A stretch of DNA of 64,000 nucleotides from assembly GCA_913060865.1 (NCBI GenBank), contig CAJXTU010000001.1, positions 62,001 to 126,000 of the forward strand, written 5' to 3'. The DNA is from an uncultured Cycloclasticus sp. (lineage in GTDB: Bacteria > Pseudomonadota > Gammaproteobacteria > Methylococcales > Cycloclasticaceae). This document shows positions 31,201-39,151 of the stretch, one piece after another (positions within the stretch are counted from its first letter, which is position 1; the number at the start of each line of letters is the position of its first letter). A model generated the notes under the pieces. It was not told the origin of the DNA and did no database searches. It saw nothing but the letters and a program-made list of their open reading frames with translations. Made by a program: the position numbers and the translations under genes.

Positions 31201-32221
31201 TACCTTTATAGCCGGGATCGCTAAATTTGTTCAAATAGGTAATCACACCCGAGAGAGTTACACCGCTAGCACTGGCATCCCCTGTGTTAGCATTAGTGTT
31301 AATGATGCCAGTTGAAAGGATTTCTGCAAGGGGGTTAGTCATTGTCCCGCCTGAGCCATCTGGCATGGTTGTGCCGACGTATTTCATATTGGAGCGTAAA
31401 ACACCACCATCAATTCCGTTGCCACTGGTATTGGTGTAACTGGTCACACCAAAACGCATATGGTCTGCATTCTTTTGTATTAAGCCCTCGGGCTTGTAGT
31501 AACTGGCACTGCCGTAGGGTACGCAGTTGGCTTCTAAATTACCGCTACTTTCACACACTTTGATTTGTACGTCGTAGGTGCCGCCACTTAAATCATCGGC
31601 GTCAATTGATGTACCAAACTTAACACCGAACGCTTCATTACGAATATACACAGGACCAGACCAAGGAGTTACCGTAGATGGATTTACGTTGTGAGTAGAC
31701 TTAATAAGTTTACGGGGGAACCAGTTGTTGTTGTTTTGTTTTCTGGTTCTACGAATAACTGTTTCAGTTGTACTATCGACTACACGGTTGCCACCTGTCA
31801 TCGTCCAGACAAACATATCCATGGCTGTCATGGTGGCCCAGTTCATAAAGTTACCACTAAATTTGCTGGTACATTCATGGTTGGTGTTATTTACTGGGCC
31901 AGCGGGGTTAAACTGCCCAGACCCATAGGTGTAGCATTTATTTGGGTCAAAATAGCCAAGATATTCTTGAATAGGAGAATAACAGATACCTACAGTACCA
32001 CCGTCATTCACGCGACCAGTACACCCAGTTGATACATTGGGTTGATCATTATAAGCTGCTCCCCCCATTGGAGTTTCAACAGACATATTAAAGAGTACAT
32101 TCGGATCCACCGAGGTAGTTAAAAATAAGGGTGATGGGGCAATGGCTGCATATGCAGAACCGGCTGTATATAAGGCGGCAAAAGCAATGAGAATAAATCT
32201 TTTGATGATTAGTTTTAACAT
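28283..32221 (-). CDS. pilY1: Type IV pilus tip/biogenesis factor PilY1
   Basis: A 1312-residue secreted protein with a signal peptide (cleavage after AGSAYA). The C-terminal half is the PilY1 beta-propeller; the calcium loop is DEDGDKVTDSIYAGD (about residue 990), as in the Pseudomonas protein, which controls pilus extension and retraction. Near the C-terminus two EF-hand-like loops, DINNDGVIDLLD and DTNGDGTIDALD (about 1220-1250), occur side by side. The N-terminal part has no DxSxS integrin-like metal site; at the expected place it reads NVLFNMSVETPMGG. It lies 20 bases after pilX and 22 bases before pilE. Confidence 0.93.
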   Translation of the reverse strand: MLKLIIKRFILIAFAALYTAGSAYAAIAPSPLFLTTSVDPNVLFNMSVETPMGGAAYNDQPNVSTGCTGRVNDGGTVGICYSPIQEYLGYFDPNKCYTYGSGQFNPAGPVNNTNHECTSKFSGNFMNWATMTAMDMFVWTMTGGNRVVDSTTETVIRRTRKQNNNNWFPRKLIKSTHNVNPSTVTPWSGPVYIRNEAFGVKFGTSIDADDLSGGTYDVQIKVCESSGNLEANCVPYGSASYYKPEGLIQKNADHMRFGVTSYTNTSGNGIDGGVLRSNMKYVGTTMPDGSGGTMTNPLAEILSTGIINTNANTGDASASGVTLSGVITYLNKFSDPGYKGNDPASELFYESIRYFKNLGPTAEYLAGANGGFPVLDGSRWEDPIQYECQNNFIIGINDANPWKDKRLPGTHFTASSFNGRDISDDYGEPSTPDSDINVTNLTNTVGDLEGLTGTSQVVGCTALNCDMANTAKIIPGLGEVMGTAPYSPKENSYYIAGLAYYANTEDIRTGATGNLGATTDFVGKQTVSTFMVDSQEYSSNPLLGQMNMLWLAGKYGGFVDDNEDADPNNGTPGTSTTEWDADSDGEPDNYVLATEPDKLVSALNQAFTNIEALTSSASAVATNSTRLDTNSYIFQARFNSATWTGQLLAFNLNNDGSIGSQAWDASTLIPAENSRNIFSYDSTSGSSTGIIFEYANLNTAQQLLMNTDSSGSTDTLGSNRTDYIRGDTSSEQQNGGPFRDRVSLLGDVINSDPWFSGHIEDFGYTQLANTTEAAAYPAHLTAKLTRTPAVYFSANDGMLHAVNATSGPTESSYSTRGVELFSYVPDATIGALSTLTDPFYGCRSAGCIPHRYFVDGAPRGGDAYFSGTWHSVLVTTLGAGGKGLFALDVTNPSSFSASDVLWEISDIQAPNPSDVGSFAADLGYTLPQASIVKMQDGSWAAVVANGYESANNSAVLFLIDIQTGHILKKIDTGVGSAGSPNGLSTPIAVDEDGDKVTDSIYAGDLLGNLWKFDVSGNNTSTWKVAYGTNPSPAPLFQALDGSSTPQPITAKPQVGKHPDGGLMVYFGTGKYYAVNDQIVGPSPQIQTFYGIRDQGSTVSSRTNLLQQEILTEKTFEVTASNVIKTPSSPVPSDSTLIDLRATSNTTVDYTTKDGWYMDLNVPIASPYNGNGPEGERVVAAPLLRNGRIIFVTLIPDPNPCNSGGSSWLMELDAVSGSRLDISPFDINNDGVIDLLDIVEIYDTNGDGTIDALDNIPISGIRKDGLGIIKTPGVVICDDGTECKYSSGSSGNLDMIKESSGSPTGRQSWRQLR

Positions 32222-32241
32222 GTGATTGTCCCCAAATCCAT

Positions 32242-32766
32242 TTAGCGTTTATAGGTGCTTTGTAACATAACTACAGCGGTATCAGTGCCGCCAAGTGCTC
32301 TAGTCGTGAGACGGTAATAACGAGTTTCAATGGCCACCCCAGCTTCTAAACTACTTCCAGACTCAGGCACAGCGGGCATTTCTTCAATGATGTATGCAGG
32401 GGGTGTAGTTATATCAGTAAGTATTCCGGTGTACGCAATAACATCGTTAGCGGTATCAGACCAATTAGTAACACTTTCGTCCCAACGTGCTGGACCAGAG
32501 CTAGTTGGCTGGTAGTGACCTAATGAGCCACCGGTAAACGGTGGTAATATAGCGGTTGTTCTTAGGTATTCTTCTGCTGCACGCAGTGCAGATTCCCCTG
32601 CTTGGAAGGACATGTTTCTATCCTTGAAGTTCCCTGCCATTCTTTCTTCTAAAACAGTAGTTTGCATGCCTGAAATGCCTAGTAGAGTCATTATTAATAA
32701 TATAATAAGGCTGACAAATAATACGGCGCCGCTCTGCTTGTTATGGAGTTTGAAATGATTATTCAT
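32242..32766 (-). CDS. pilX: Type IV minor pilin PilX
   Basis: A 174-residue pilin-like protein. The leader is long (MNNHFKLHNKQSG, cut before Ala14), the N-terminal helix is AVLFVSLIILLIMTLLGISG, and mature position 5 is Val rather than Glu, as is usual in the PilX/GspK group at the pilus tip. The following EERMAGNFKDRNMSFQAGES matches the PilX N-terminal family. It starts 2 bases after the pilW stop. Confidence 0.9.
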   Translation of the reverse strand: MNNHFKLHNKQSGAVLFVSLIILLIMTLLGISGMQTTVLEERMAGNFKDRNMSFQAGESALRAAEEYLRTTAILPPFTGGSLGHYQPTSSGPARWDESVTNWSDTANDVIAYTGILTDITTPPAYIIEEMPAVPESGSSLEAGVAIETRYYRLTTRALGGTDTAVVMLQSTYKR

Positions 32767-32768
32767 AC

Positions 32769-33848
32769 TTATTGCACTCGGTTTCTAATACCGATTACGG
32801 TTGTAAAAACTCGGCGTAATCGGTTATCTGCAGAGGTAACTGTTACGCCATTATAGGTATAAGTCAGGTTGTCGGTGGTTAGGTTGTCGTCCTGAGTTTC
32901 TACCAACAAGCTGATTTCAGCGCTGATCACATTGACCCAGTTAGTTGCAGTATTAATAGTGTTTGCCGTTTGATAAGCATCGACAATATCATCACCTGTT
33001 GTGTCTACACCATAGGTTACTTGCATATCTTCAACGCCTTCTATTAATTCCATGGGGTTTTGTGCTGAAGCGAGTTCAGTGTTGTCAAATACCCATAGGG
33101 CATTACGGCCGCCAGCACCTTGGCGTATATAATAGGTTAGCGAGCTAAATTTTAGCAATTCAGAGTCGGCTCCATATAATTTTGCGTTAGCGGTGCCACA
33201 AGATCCTGTACCAATACCTGTTTGGTTAATGCAAAAGTGTGTTCCTGTATTTGAGCTAGCGCTATGGGTGATGGTTTGTGGAGTACCACTGGAGACCGTG
33301 GTAGCCCTGAATATATGAGCATCTTGGCAGTCTGAAAGCATTAATACGTCTCCTGCTGCTAGGTTGCAACTATTAGGGGATGAAACTTGTATATTGGCAT
33401 TGGAGGAGGCTAGTGATCCGGTTAACGTTGCACCACAACTCGTACCTTTTTGAATGGTAATCGTGTCGGTGCCACCAATGACTGTGCCGTTAATACTGGC
33501 ATTTAATGCGGGGCTCCAAGCGGTGGGTGATGTGGCTTCATTGCCATTGATGGTAGTGTCTTCCGTGTAGTTCGGAACAGGTGCATTAGCAACAGTTTGC
33601 ACATTCATTTCTTCTATAGCTCTACAGCCCGTGTAGCCGGCTTCACGTACGTCTTTGGTAATGAATTCTAGCGCGAAGCGGGCGTTTTCCTGCAACCTTG
33701 ATTGCTCTTCTGTTATTCGGTAGGTTTGTTGAGAACTAACGAATACCTGACTGATGCCAGCAGCTAATAGCAGACCGATAACCATAGCGATCATCAACTC
33801 AACAAGAGTAATACCACACTGTGCTGTTTGTGTTTTAGGATGCGTCAT
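32769..33848 (-). CDS. pilW: Type IV minor pilin PilW
   Basis: A 359-residue pilin-like protein with a class III signal (cut after CG, residue 12) and mature start ITLVELMIAMVIGLLLAAG. The segment TEEQSRLQENARFALEFITK is typical of PilW/GspJ-like proteins. Its large C-terminal domain, with a Cys pair in the first third, is common for PilW. It overlaps the pilV stop by 4 bases. Confidence 0.92.
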   Translation of the reverse strand: MTHPKTQTAQCGITLVELMIAMVIGLLLAAGISQVFVSSQQTYRITEEQSRLQENARFALEFITKDVREAGYTGCRAIEEMNVQTVANAPVPNYTEDTTINGNEATSPTAWSPALNASINGTVIGGTDTITIQKGTSCGATLTGSLASSNANIQVSSPNSCNLAAGDVLMLSDCQDAHIFRATTVSSGTPQTITHSASSNTGTHFCINQTGIGTGSCGTANAKLYGADSELLKFSSLTYYIRQGAGGRNALWVFDNTELASAQNPMELIEGVEDMQVTYGVDTTGDDIVDAYQTANTINTATNWVNVISAEISLLVETQDDNLTTDNLTYTYNGVTVTSADNRLRRVFTTVIGIRNRVQ

Positions 33849-34294
33849 AACTCTGTACTCATTGAAAAACGTTGAGTGCTATTGCCATTGACGCCACGAG
33901 AGTCATCCCACTGTATGGTAATGGTGGTTACACCGGCAACGGTTGTGATTGCACCACCACCAGTAGGCCCTAGAGGAAGGGATGCTGAAAGAGCATTCTT
34001 CCAAGCAAACAAGTCGTTGTCGACAACAGAGCCTGAATTAGGAGATGCACCGAGGAGGGTAATATCATAGCCACCCGCTTTGGCAACCTGCTTGTTAATT
34101 CTCATACGATCTATAATGTCATATATATGAATGACGGCTTCTGTACGTAATTGCGCACTGTGGTTGCTTTTAAGGCTAGCAACTTGTAGCCCCGCAAGGC
34201 CTAATAAACCAATTGCCAATACAAATACTGCAACCATTACCTCTATCAAAGAAAAACCGTTTTGGCGAGCCCCTAGTTTTTTTATTACGGACAT
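33845..34294 (-). CDS. pilV: Type IV minor pilin PilV
   Basis: A 149-residue pilin-like protein. The class III signal ends at RQNG, and the mature protein begins FSLIEVMVAVFVLAIGLLGL, which is the PilV signature, followed by AGLQVASLKSNHSAQLRTEA. It overlaps fimT at its start by 10 bases and pilW at its end by 4. It belongs to the initiating tip complex with PilW and PilX. Confidence 0.92.
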   Translation of the reverse strand: MSVIKKLGARQNGFSLIEVMVAVFVLAIGLLGLAGLQVASLKSNHSAQLRTEAVIHIYDIIDRMRINKQVAKAGGYDITLLGASPNSGSVVDNDLFAWKNALSASLPLGPTGGGAITTVAGVTTITIQWDDSRGVNGNSTQRFSMSTEL

Positions 34295-34863
34295 GTTGCG
34301 GTTCCTGTTGATGTTCGAGGGCGGCCAGAAGCATTGATACGTATTGATTTGGACTTTGCTGTGTCAACATTGTCAGCGCATACTCTAAATGTGTCATTAG
34401 CCAATCCGCCTGAGCTTGTTGATAGGCCACTGGGTAGATAACCAAGCCAATCATCATAGTTGGCGCCAGTACGTAGTGTATAACCATTTGGAAGAGAGTT
34501 ATAAGTTTTTAGCAGGCAATCTTCGCCAGCTTCGCATAAATTAGCATCAGCATTGTCTGTTAGAATGCCGTCCCCATTTATGTCAGTAAAAATATCCCAG
34601 CCAGTATCCCAAACTTGACTAGTAGTGCCTTTACGATGAATGGTTACTTGAACCCCCCGCTTTATAGCTTCGCTTCTGGCCAAATTAAGCGAAGCGACAA
34701 GGTTGTTCGTCTGTGTAACGGTATGGTTTTTCCGTATGAATTGTTGATAGCTGGGCACAGCAATTGCCAAGAGAATGCTAGCTACAATAAGCGTGGTTAA
34801 TAGCTCAATGAGTGTAAAACCTTGTTGTGGTTTTAAACTAATATGTTGTTGATGAGTTTTCAT
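34285..34863 (-). CDS. fimT: Type IV minor pilin FimT/FimU (GspH family)
   Basis: A 192-residue pilin-like protein: leader MKTHQQHISLKPQQG, mature start FTLIELLTTLIVASILLAIA and the GspH/FimT signature VPSYQQFIRKNHTVTQTNNLVASLNLARSEAIKRG. It has a Cys pair near the middle and a Cys near the C-terminus. It is the first gene of the minor pilin operon. Whether it corresponds to FimT or FimU cannot be decided; only one such gene is present. FimT in other species can bind DNA during uptake. Confidence 0.88.
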   Translation of the reverse strand: MKTHQQHISLKPQQGFTLIELLTTLIVASILLAIAVPSYQQFIRKNHTVTQTNNLVASLNLARSEAIKRGVQVTIHRKGTTSQVWDTGWDIFTDINGDGILTDNADANLCEAGEDCLLKTYNSLPNGYTLRTGANYDDWLGYLPSGLSTSSGGLANDTFRVCADNVDTAKSKSIRINASGRPRTSTGTATCP

Positions 34864-34943
34864 AATTTTGAGCTTAGCAGAATTTTACATCAACAGGGGC
34901 ATTTGAAAGATGAGAGGTGTTTTTTGCCAGATAAACGGTAGGT

Positions 34944-35080
34944 TTATTCCGTATCCATTAAATGGATTGATTCGTCATTGAAGTCTGAAGAAGCTTCAGA
35001 GCTAAGTTTAATCATCAGTTATACTTCACTTTCTGAATCAGCATACACCAGCACATTTTCATAGCTAATTTCACCTTTTT
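34944..35080 (-). pseudogene. Remnant of a second pilU 3' end
   Basis: Read on the minus strand, this stretch encodes KGEISYENVLVYADSESEV, a TAA, LMIKL and about 20 further codons to a TAA at 34944-34946. The intact PilU ends with SGDISYENAINYADSANEV-R-LMIKL before its own tail. Seventeen of the first 25 positions agree, and the Arg of EVRLMIKL is a stop codon in the remnant. Another in-frame TAA sits just before the similarity. It is therefore a decayed copy of the last 45 or so codons of a pilU-like gene, with a tail (HLMDTE) unlike the intact one. It lies about 210 bases behind the pilU stop and 80 bases before fimT. Confidence 0.8.
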
Positions 35081-35287
35081 AAGCCAGTATCTTGTAGGCT
35101 GGGCTAACGACTGCAGGGATGCAGGAGGTAGAGTAACGCAGGAGCAGTTACCGAGGTAAGCAGCCCAAGGCTTTAAATATTATTGTTGGGGTTTCTGCGT
35201 CTCCTCAAACGCCTAGTTTTGGTACTCTACCTCCTGCGTCCATGCGGTCGTCGGTACGAACCTACGAAGGTTGGTGCGGGTTAGTTA
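35081..35287. repeat. Inverted-repeat element between pilU and its 3' remnant
   Basis: The 207 bases between the intact pilU stop and the pilU remnant contain a long inverted repeat. The left arm at 35117-35135 and the right arm at 35223-35241 match at 18 of 19 bases, including 15 in a row (GCAGGAGGTAGAGTA and its complement), with 87 bases between. Other short inverted pairs are GGCTGGGCT near 35097 with AGCAGCCC near 35159, and AACC/GGTT near 35260. I see no coding sequence. The look is that of a REP- or MITE-like non-coding element; no second copy is present in the window. Confidence 0.55.
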
Positions 35288-36418
35288 CTAATCATAATTA
35301 TCAATCAACTCCATGCCTTGATTATCGTCGTCATTTTTGGATGATGATTTGATTTTTGCATCGCCTAGTTTAATCATTAAGCGAACTTCGTTGGCTGAGT
35401 CGGCGTAGTTAATGGCGTTTTCGTAGCTTATGTCTCCACTTGCGTAGAAGCCGTATAACGCCTGATCGAAGGTTTGCATGCCTTGTTCGGTTGAGTTTTT
35501 CATTAACTCTTTCAGTTTGTGGATGTCGCCTTTTCGAATGAAGTCGGATGCTAGAGGGGTATTGAGCATGATTTCAATCACGGCTTTTCTAGTCTTGCCA
35601 TCAATCGCGGGCACTAGTTGTTGGGCGATCATGGCTTTTAAATTCAACGATAAATCCATAAACAATTGCTTATGGGCTTCTTCTGGGAAGAAGTGAATAA
35701 TACGATCGAGGGCTTGGTTAGCGTTGTTTGCATGTAAGGTAGATAAACATAAATGCCCGGTTTCTGCGAAGGTCATGGCGTGTTCCATGGTTTCGCGGCT
35801 ACGAATTTCACCAATCAGAATAACATCGGGTGCTTGGCGCAAGGTGTTTTTCAATGCGACTTCGTAGGATTCGGTATCGATACCTACCTCACGCTGAGTG
35901 ATGACGCAGCCCGCGTGCTCATGCACGTATTCCACAGGGTCTTCAATGGTGATGATATGGCCGGAGCTGTTTCTATTGCGGTAACCCACCATAGCGGCTA
36001 GGGAGGTGGATTTACCGGTACCGGTTGCGCCAACAAAGATGATGAGGCCACGTTTGGTCATCGCTAACTCATCTAGAATCGGCGGCAGATTGAGTTCTTG
36101 GCTAGTTGGAATAGTGGTTTCAATACGACGTAAGACCATGCCTGCATGATCTTTTTGTATAAATGCGCTCACTCGGAAGCGACCAATGTCTGGGCGCTGA
36201 ATAGCGAACTGGCACTCTTTGGTGTCGTCGAACTCTTTTTTCTGGTCGTCGGACATGATGCTTTTGACGATCTCTAAAGACTGGCTAGCACTGAGGCGAG
36301 TTTTTGAGACTTGTTGGAGCGCACCGTTCACTTTAATGGTTGGCGCCCAGCCCGATGTAATAAATAAATCAGACGCTTTTTTGTGAACGACGAGTTGTAA
36401 TAGTGCATCAAAATCCAT
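35288..36418 (-). CDS. pilU: Type IV pilus retraction ATPase PilU
   Basis: A 376-residue PilT-family ATPase. Walker A is GATGTGKST (about residues 130-138); the Asp box ITIEDPVEYVHEH, the Walker B-like APDVILIGEIRSRETM and the His box GHLCLSTLHANNA are all present. It lacks the AIRNLIRE motif of PilT and has an acidic C-terminal tail, both typical of PilU, which works together with PilT in retraction. It starts 21 bases after the pilT stop. A decayed second copy of its 3' end follows downstream. Confidence 0.94.
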   Translation of the reverse strand: MDFDALLQLVVHKKASDLFITSGWAPTIKVNGALQQVSKTRLSASQSLEIVKSIMSDDQKKEFDDTKECQFAIQRPDIGRFRVSAFIQKDHAGMVLRRIETTIPTSQELNLPPILDELAMTKRGLIIFVGATGTGKSTSLAAMVGYRNRNSSGHIITIEDPVEYVHEHAGCVITQREVGIDTESYEVALKNTLRQAPDVILIGEIRSRETMEHAMTFAETGHLCLSTLHANNANQALDRIIHFFPEEAHKQLFMDLSLNLKAMIAQQLVPAIDGKTRKAVIEIMLNTPLASDFIRKGDIHKLKELMKNSTEQGMQTFDQALYGFYASGDISYENAINYADSANEVRLMIKLGDAKIKSSSKNDDDNQGMELIDNYD

Positions 36419-36439
36419 GTGTCTTTCTCTCCTTATTGG

Positions 36440-37477
36440 CTAGCTGAATGCTTTTTTATCGGCAGCTTTCATGCGGGCATCTTGCCTAGTTACTAGTCCT
36501 GCTTGAACGAGTTCAGTTAAATGCTGATCGAGTGTCTGCATGCCATCTTTACGGCTGGTTTGAATGGTGGAATACATTTGTGCGATTTTATCTTCACGAA
36601 TAAGGTTTCTAATGGCAGCGGTACCGGTCATGATTTCCCATGCGGCTATTCGACCACCACCAATTTTTTTCATCAGCGTTTGTGCGATAACGGCGCGAAG
36701 CGATTCCGACAACATAGACCGTACCATGCCCTTTTCACCTTCTGGGAATACGTCAATAATCCGGTCAATGGTTTTGGCGGCGGAGCTGGTATGCAAGGTG
36801 CCAAAGACCAAATGCCCGGTTTCAGCGGCGGTTAGCGCAAGGCGAATGGTTTCAAGATCTCGCATTTCGCCCACAAGAATAATGTCGGGATCTTCACGAA
36901 GCGCAACACGTAAGGCTTCACTAAAGCCGTGGGTGTGTTTATGCACTTCACGTTGATTAATTAAGCACTTTTTACTTTTGTGTACGAACTCGATCGGGTC
37001 TTCAATGGTTAGAATATGTTCGTATACGTTGTCGTTTTTGTAATCCATTAGCGCGGCTAACGTGGTGGATTTACCAGACCCCGTGGGCCCTGTCACCAAT
37101 ACAATGCCACGAGGTACGTTGATGATTTCTTTGAATGATTGTGGGCAGTTGAGGTCTTCTAGGGTGAGAATATCAACAGGAATGGTTCTAAATACGGCTG
37201 CTGCACCACGGTCTTGATTGAAGGCGTTGACACGAAACCGCGCTGTTCCGGGCAATTCAAACGAGAAATCGACCTCAAGGAATTCTTCGAAATCACGCCG
37301 TTGCTTATCGTTCATGATGTCGTAAATCATCGCGTGAACTTCTTTGTGCTCAAGTTCGGGCATATTGATTCGGCGAATATCACCATCGACACGGATCATT
37401 GGTGGCAAGCCTGCTGAAAGGTGTAAATCGGAAGCATTGTTTTTTGTGCTAAAGGCTAATAAATCTGAAATATCCAT
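36440..37477 (-). CDS. pilT: Type IV pilus retraction ATPase PilT
   Basis: A 345-residue hexameric motor ATPase that depolymerises the pilus and drives twitching and DNA uptake. Walker A is GPTGSGKST (residues 130-138), the Asp box ILTIEDPIEFVH, Walker B DPDIILVGEMRDLET, the His box GHLVFGTLHTSSA, and the PilT-specific AIRNLIRE near the C-terminus. First gene of pilT-pilU; divergent from yggS across 123 bases, as in Pseudomonas. Confidence 0.97.
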   Translation of the reverse strand: MDISDLLAFSTKNNASDLHLSAGLPPMIRVDGDIRRINMPELEHKEVHAMIYDIMNDKQRRDFEEFLEVDFSFELPGTARFRVNAFNQDRGAAAVFRTIPVDILTLEDLNCPQSFKEIINVPRGIVLVTGPTGSGKSTTLAALMDYKNDNVYEHILTIEDPIEFVHKSKKCLINQREVHKHTHGFSEALRVALREDPDIILVGEMRDLETIRLALTAAETGHLVFGTLHTSSAAKTIDRIIDVFPEGEKGMVRSMLSESLRAVIAQTLMKKIGGGRIAAWEIMTGTAAIRNLIREDKIAQMYSTIQTSRKDGMQTLDQHLTELVQAGLVTRQDARMKAADKKAFS

Positions 37478-37490
37478 GTTTTAAATCCGT

Positions 37491-37521
37491 TTGCCCTGGT
37501 GAGCTTAGTTGTTTGTATAAT
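37491..37521 (+). promoter_or_regulatory. Possible promoter of yggS
   Basis: A perfect -10 TATAAT at 37516-37521 in the pilT-yggS gap. The best -35 is TTGCCC at 37491-37496, with a long 19-base spacer. It would give a leader of about 70 bases. Confidence 0.4.
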
Positions 37522-37600
37522 GAACTAGTTAGAAAATAACACTATCGTTGGTGCATGTAAATCCAACGTCCACTTAAAGTATAGACACGAATTTTAAATA

Positions 37601-38290
37601 ATGCTTCCTTTATTACGACGATATTTTGCGCAAAAAGAGCTCATTGCTCATTTGGCGAATAAGAATGCCTTGCCAGTGAAATTGCTAGCGGTGAGTAAAA
37701 CCCGCCCGGCGAGTGAGGTGGCTGTATTGTACAAGGCTGGGCAGCGCGATTTCGGTGAAAATTACCTGCAAGAAGCGCTGAAAAAACAGCAGTTATTAGC
37801 CCATCTTGATATGACGTGGCACTTTATTGGCCCCATCCAGTCGAATAAAACACGCGATATTTCGCGGTACTTTAGCTGGGTGCATAGTGTTGACCGATTG
37901 AAAATAGCGGTTCGACTAGATCAGCAACGGCCAGTTAACTTAGCGCCGCTGAATATTTGCTTACAGGTTAATATTGATGAGGAAGAAACAAAGTCGGGCT
38001 TTTACCTAGATGAGTTGCCGAATGTGATTGAACCAATATTAGCGCTAAAAAACGTTAGGTTACGTGGGCTTATGGCTATTCCAAAAGTGGATAAATCGAT
38101 TCATGAGCAACGTCTTTCGTTTAAAAAGTTGGCAGACGCTCAAGAAAAGATCAATCAATCCTTTGATATTAAACTGGATACCCTGTCGATGGGGATGAGC
38201 GGTGATTTGGAGGCGGCCATTGCAGAAGGTTCGACGATGGTGAGAATAGGTACTGCAATTTTTGGCGAAAGAGCTAAAAATACGGTTTAA
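37601..38290 (+). CDS. yggS: PLP homeostasis protein (YggS family)
   Basis: A 229-residue single-domain PLP-binding TIM-barrel protein without known catalytic activity; it buffers pyridoxal phosphate in the cytoplasm. The PLP lysine is Lys33 in LLAVSKTRP; FGENYLQE, WHFIGPIQSNK and LSMGMSGDLEAAI complete the signature. First gene of yggS-proC-yggT-yggU. Confidence 0.95.
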   Translation: MLPLLRRYFAQKELIAHLANKNALPVKLLAVSKTRPASEVAVLYKAGQRDFGENYLQEALKKQQLLAHLDMTWHFIGPIQSNKTRDISRYFSWVHSVDRLKIAVRLDQQRPVNLAPLNICLQVNIDEEETKSGFYLDELPNVIEPILALKNVRLRGLMAIPKVDKSIHEQRLSFKKLADAQEKINQSFDIKLDTLSMGMSGDLEAAIAEGSTMVRIGTAIFGERAKNTV

Positions 38291-38323
38291 TAGGATTTAA
38301 TTTTTTTAATGTGAAGTGAGAGT

Positions 38324-39151
38324 ATGAATACACAACAGATTGGATTTATTGGCGGTGGCAATATGGCCAGTAGCTTGATTGGTGGGCTGGTGAGTAATGG
38401 TTACCCTGCTGATAAGATTACGGTTGCTGATTTAGATGCTGAAAAATTGACCTATTTAAGTAAAACATTTGGCATTAATAATACGCAAGACAGTGGTGCG
38501 CTGGCCGCCAATGTGGATATTTTAGTGTTAGCGGTTAAGCCACAGCATATGCAGCCGGTGGCGGAAGGAGCAGGGCTGGCGATAAAGGATAAAAAACCGG
38601 TCGTCGTCTCTATTGCGGCAGGTATTCGAGTGGATGCGCTTGATCGTTGGCTAGGCGGTAACTTCCCCATTGTTAGGTGCATGCCTAATACGCCTGCGCT
38701 GGTTAAAACAGGCGCAACAGGGCTATATGCGAGTGCTCAGGTGGATAACAGCCAAAAGGACCAAGTTGAATCACTGTTACGTGCTGTTGGGGTAACGGTT
38801 TGGGTTGAAAATGAAAATGAACTGGACGCGGTAACGGCTTTGTCCGGTAGTGGGCCGGCTTACTTTTTTATGATGATGGAAGCATTAGAGGCGGCTGGGA
38901 TTGAAGCAGGTTTGAGTCAAAAGACGGCGCAATTATTAACGCAAGAAACGGCCTTGGGGGCGGCAAAAATGGCCTTGGAATCGAGTGAGTCAGCAGGTGT
39001 GCTGCGTCAACGAGTAACTTCCCCAGGTGGAACAACAGAACGAGCCATAGGTGTTATGGAAGAGCAGGGCTTGGGCGATATTTTGCAGGCCGCTGTGTTG
39101 GCGGCTAAAGAGCGTTCGATTGAGCTATCTGATGAATTAGGAGACAGCTAA
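38324..39151 (+). CDS. proC: Pyrroline-5-carboxylate reductase
   Basis: A 275-residue enzyme for the last step of proline synthesis. It has the N-terminal Rossmann motif IGFIGGGNMASSLIGGL, the VKPQ motif (LAVKPQHM), and the conserved LSGSGPAYFFMMMEAL and TSPGGTTERAI in the dimerisation domain. Its stop overlaps the yggT start by one base (TAATG). Confidence 0.97.
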   Translation: MNTQQIGFIGGGNMASSLIGGLVSNGYPADKITVADLDAEKLTYLSKTFGINNTQDSGALAANVDILVLAVKPQHMQPVAEGAGLAIKDKKPVVVSIAAGIRVDALDRWLGGNFPIVRCMPNTPALVKTGATGLYASAQVDNSQKDQVESLLRAVGVTVWVENENELDAVTALSGSGPAYFFMMMEALEAAGIEAGLSQKTAQLLTQETALGAAKMALESSESAGVLRQRVTSPGGTTERAIGVMEEQGLGDILQAAVLAAKERSIELSDELGDS

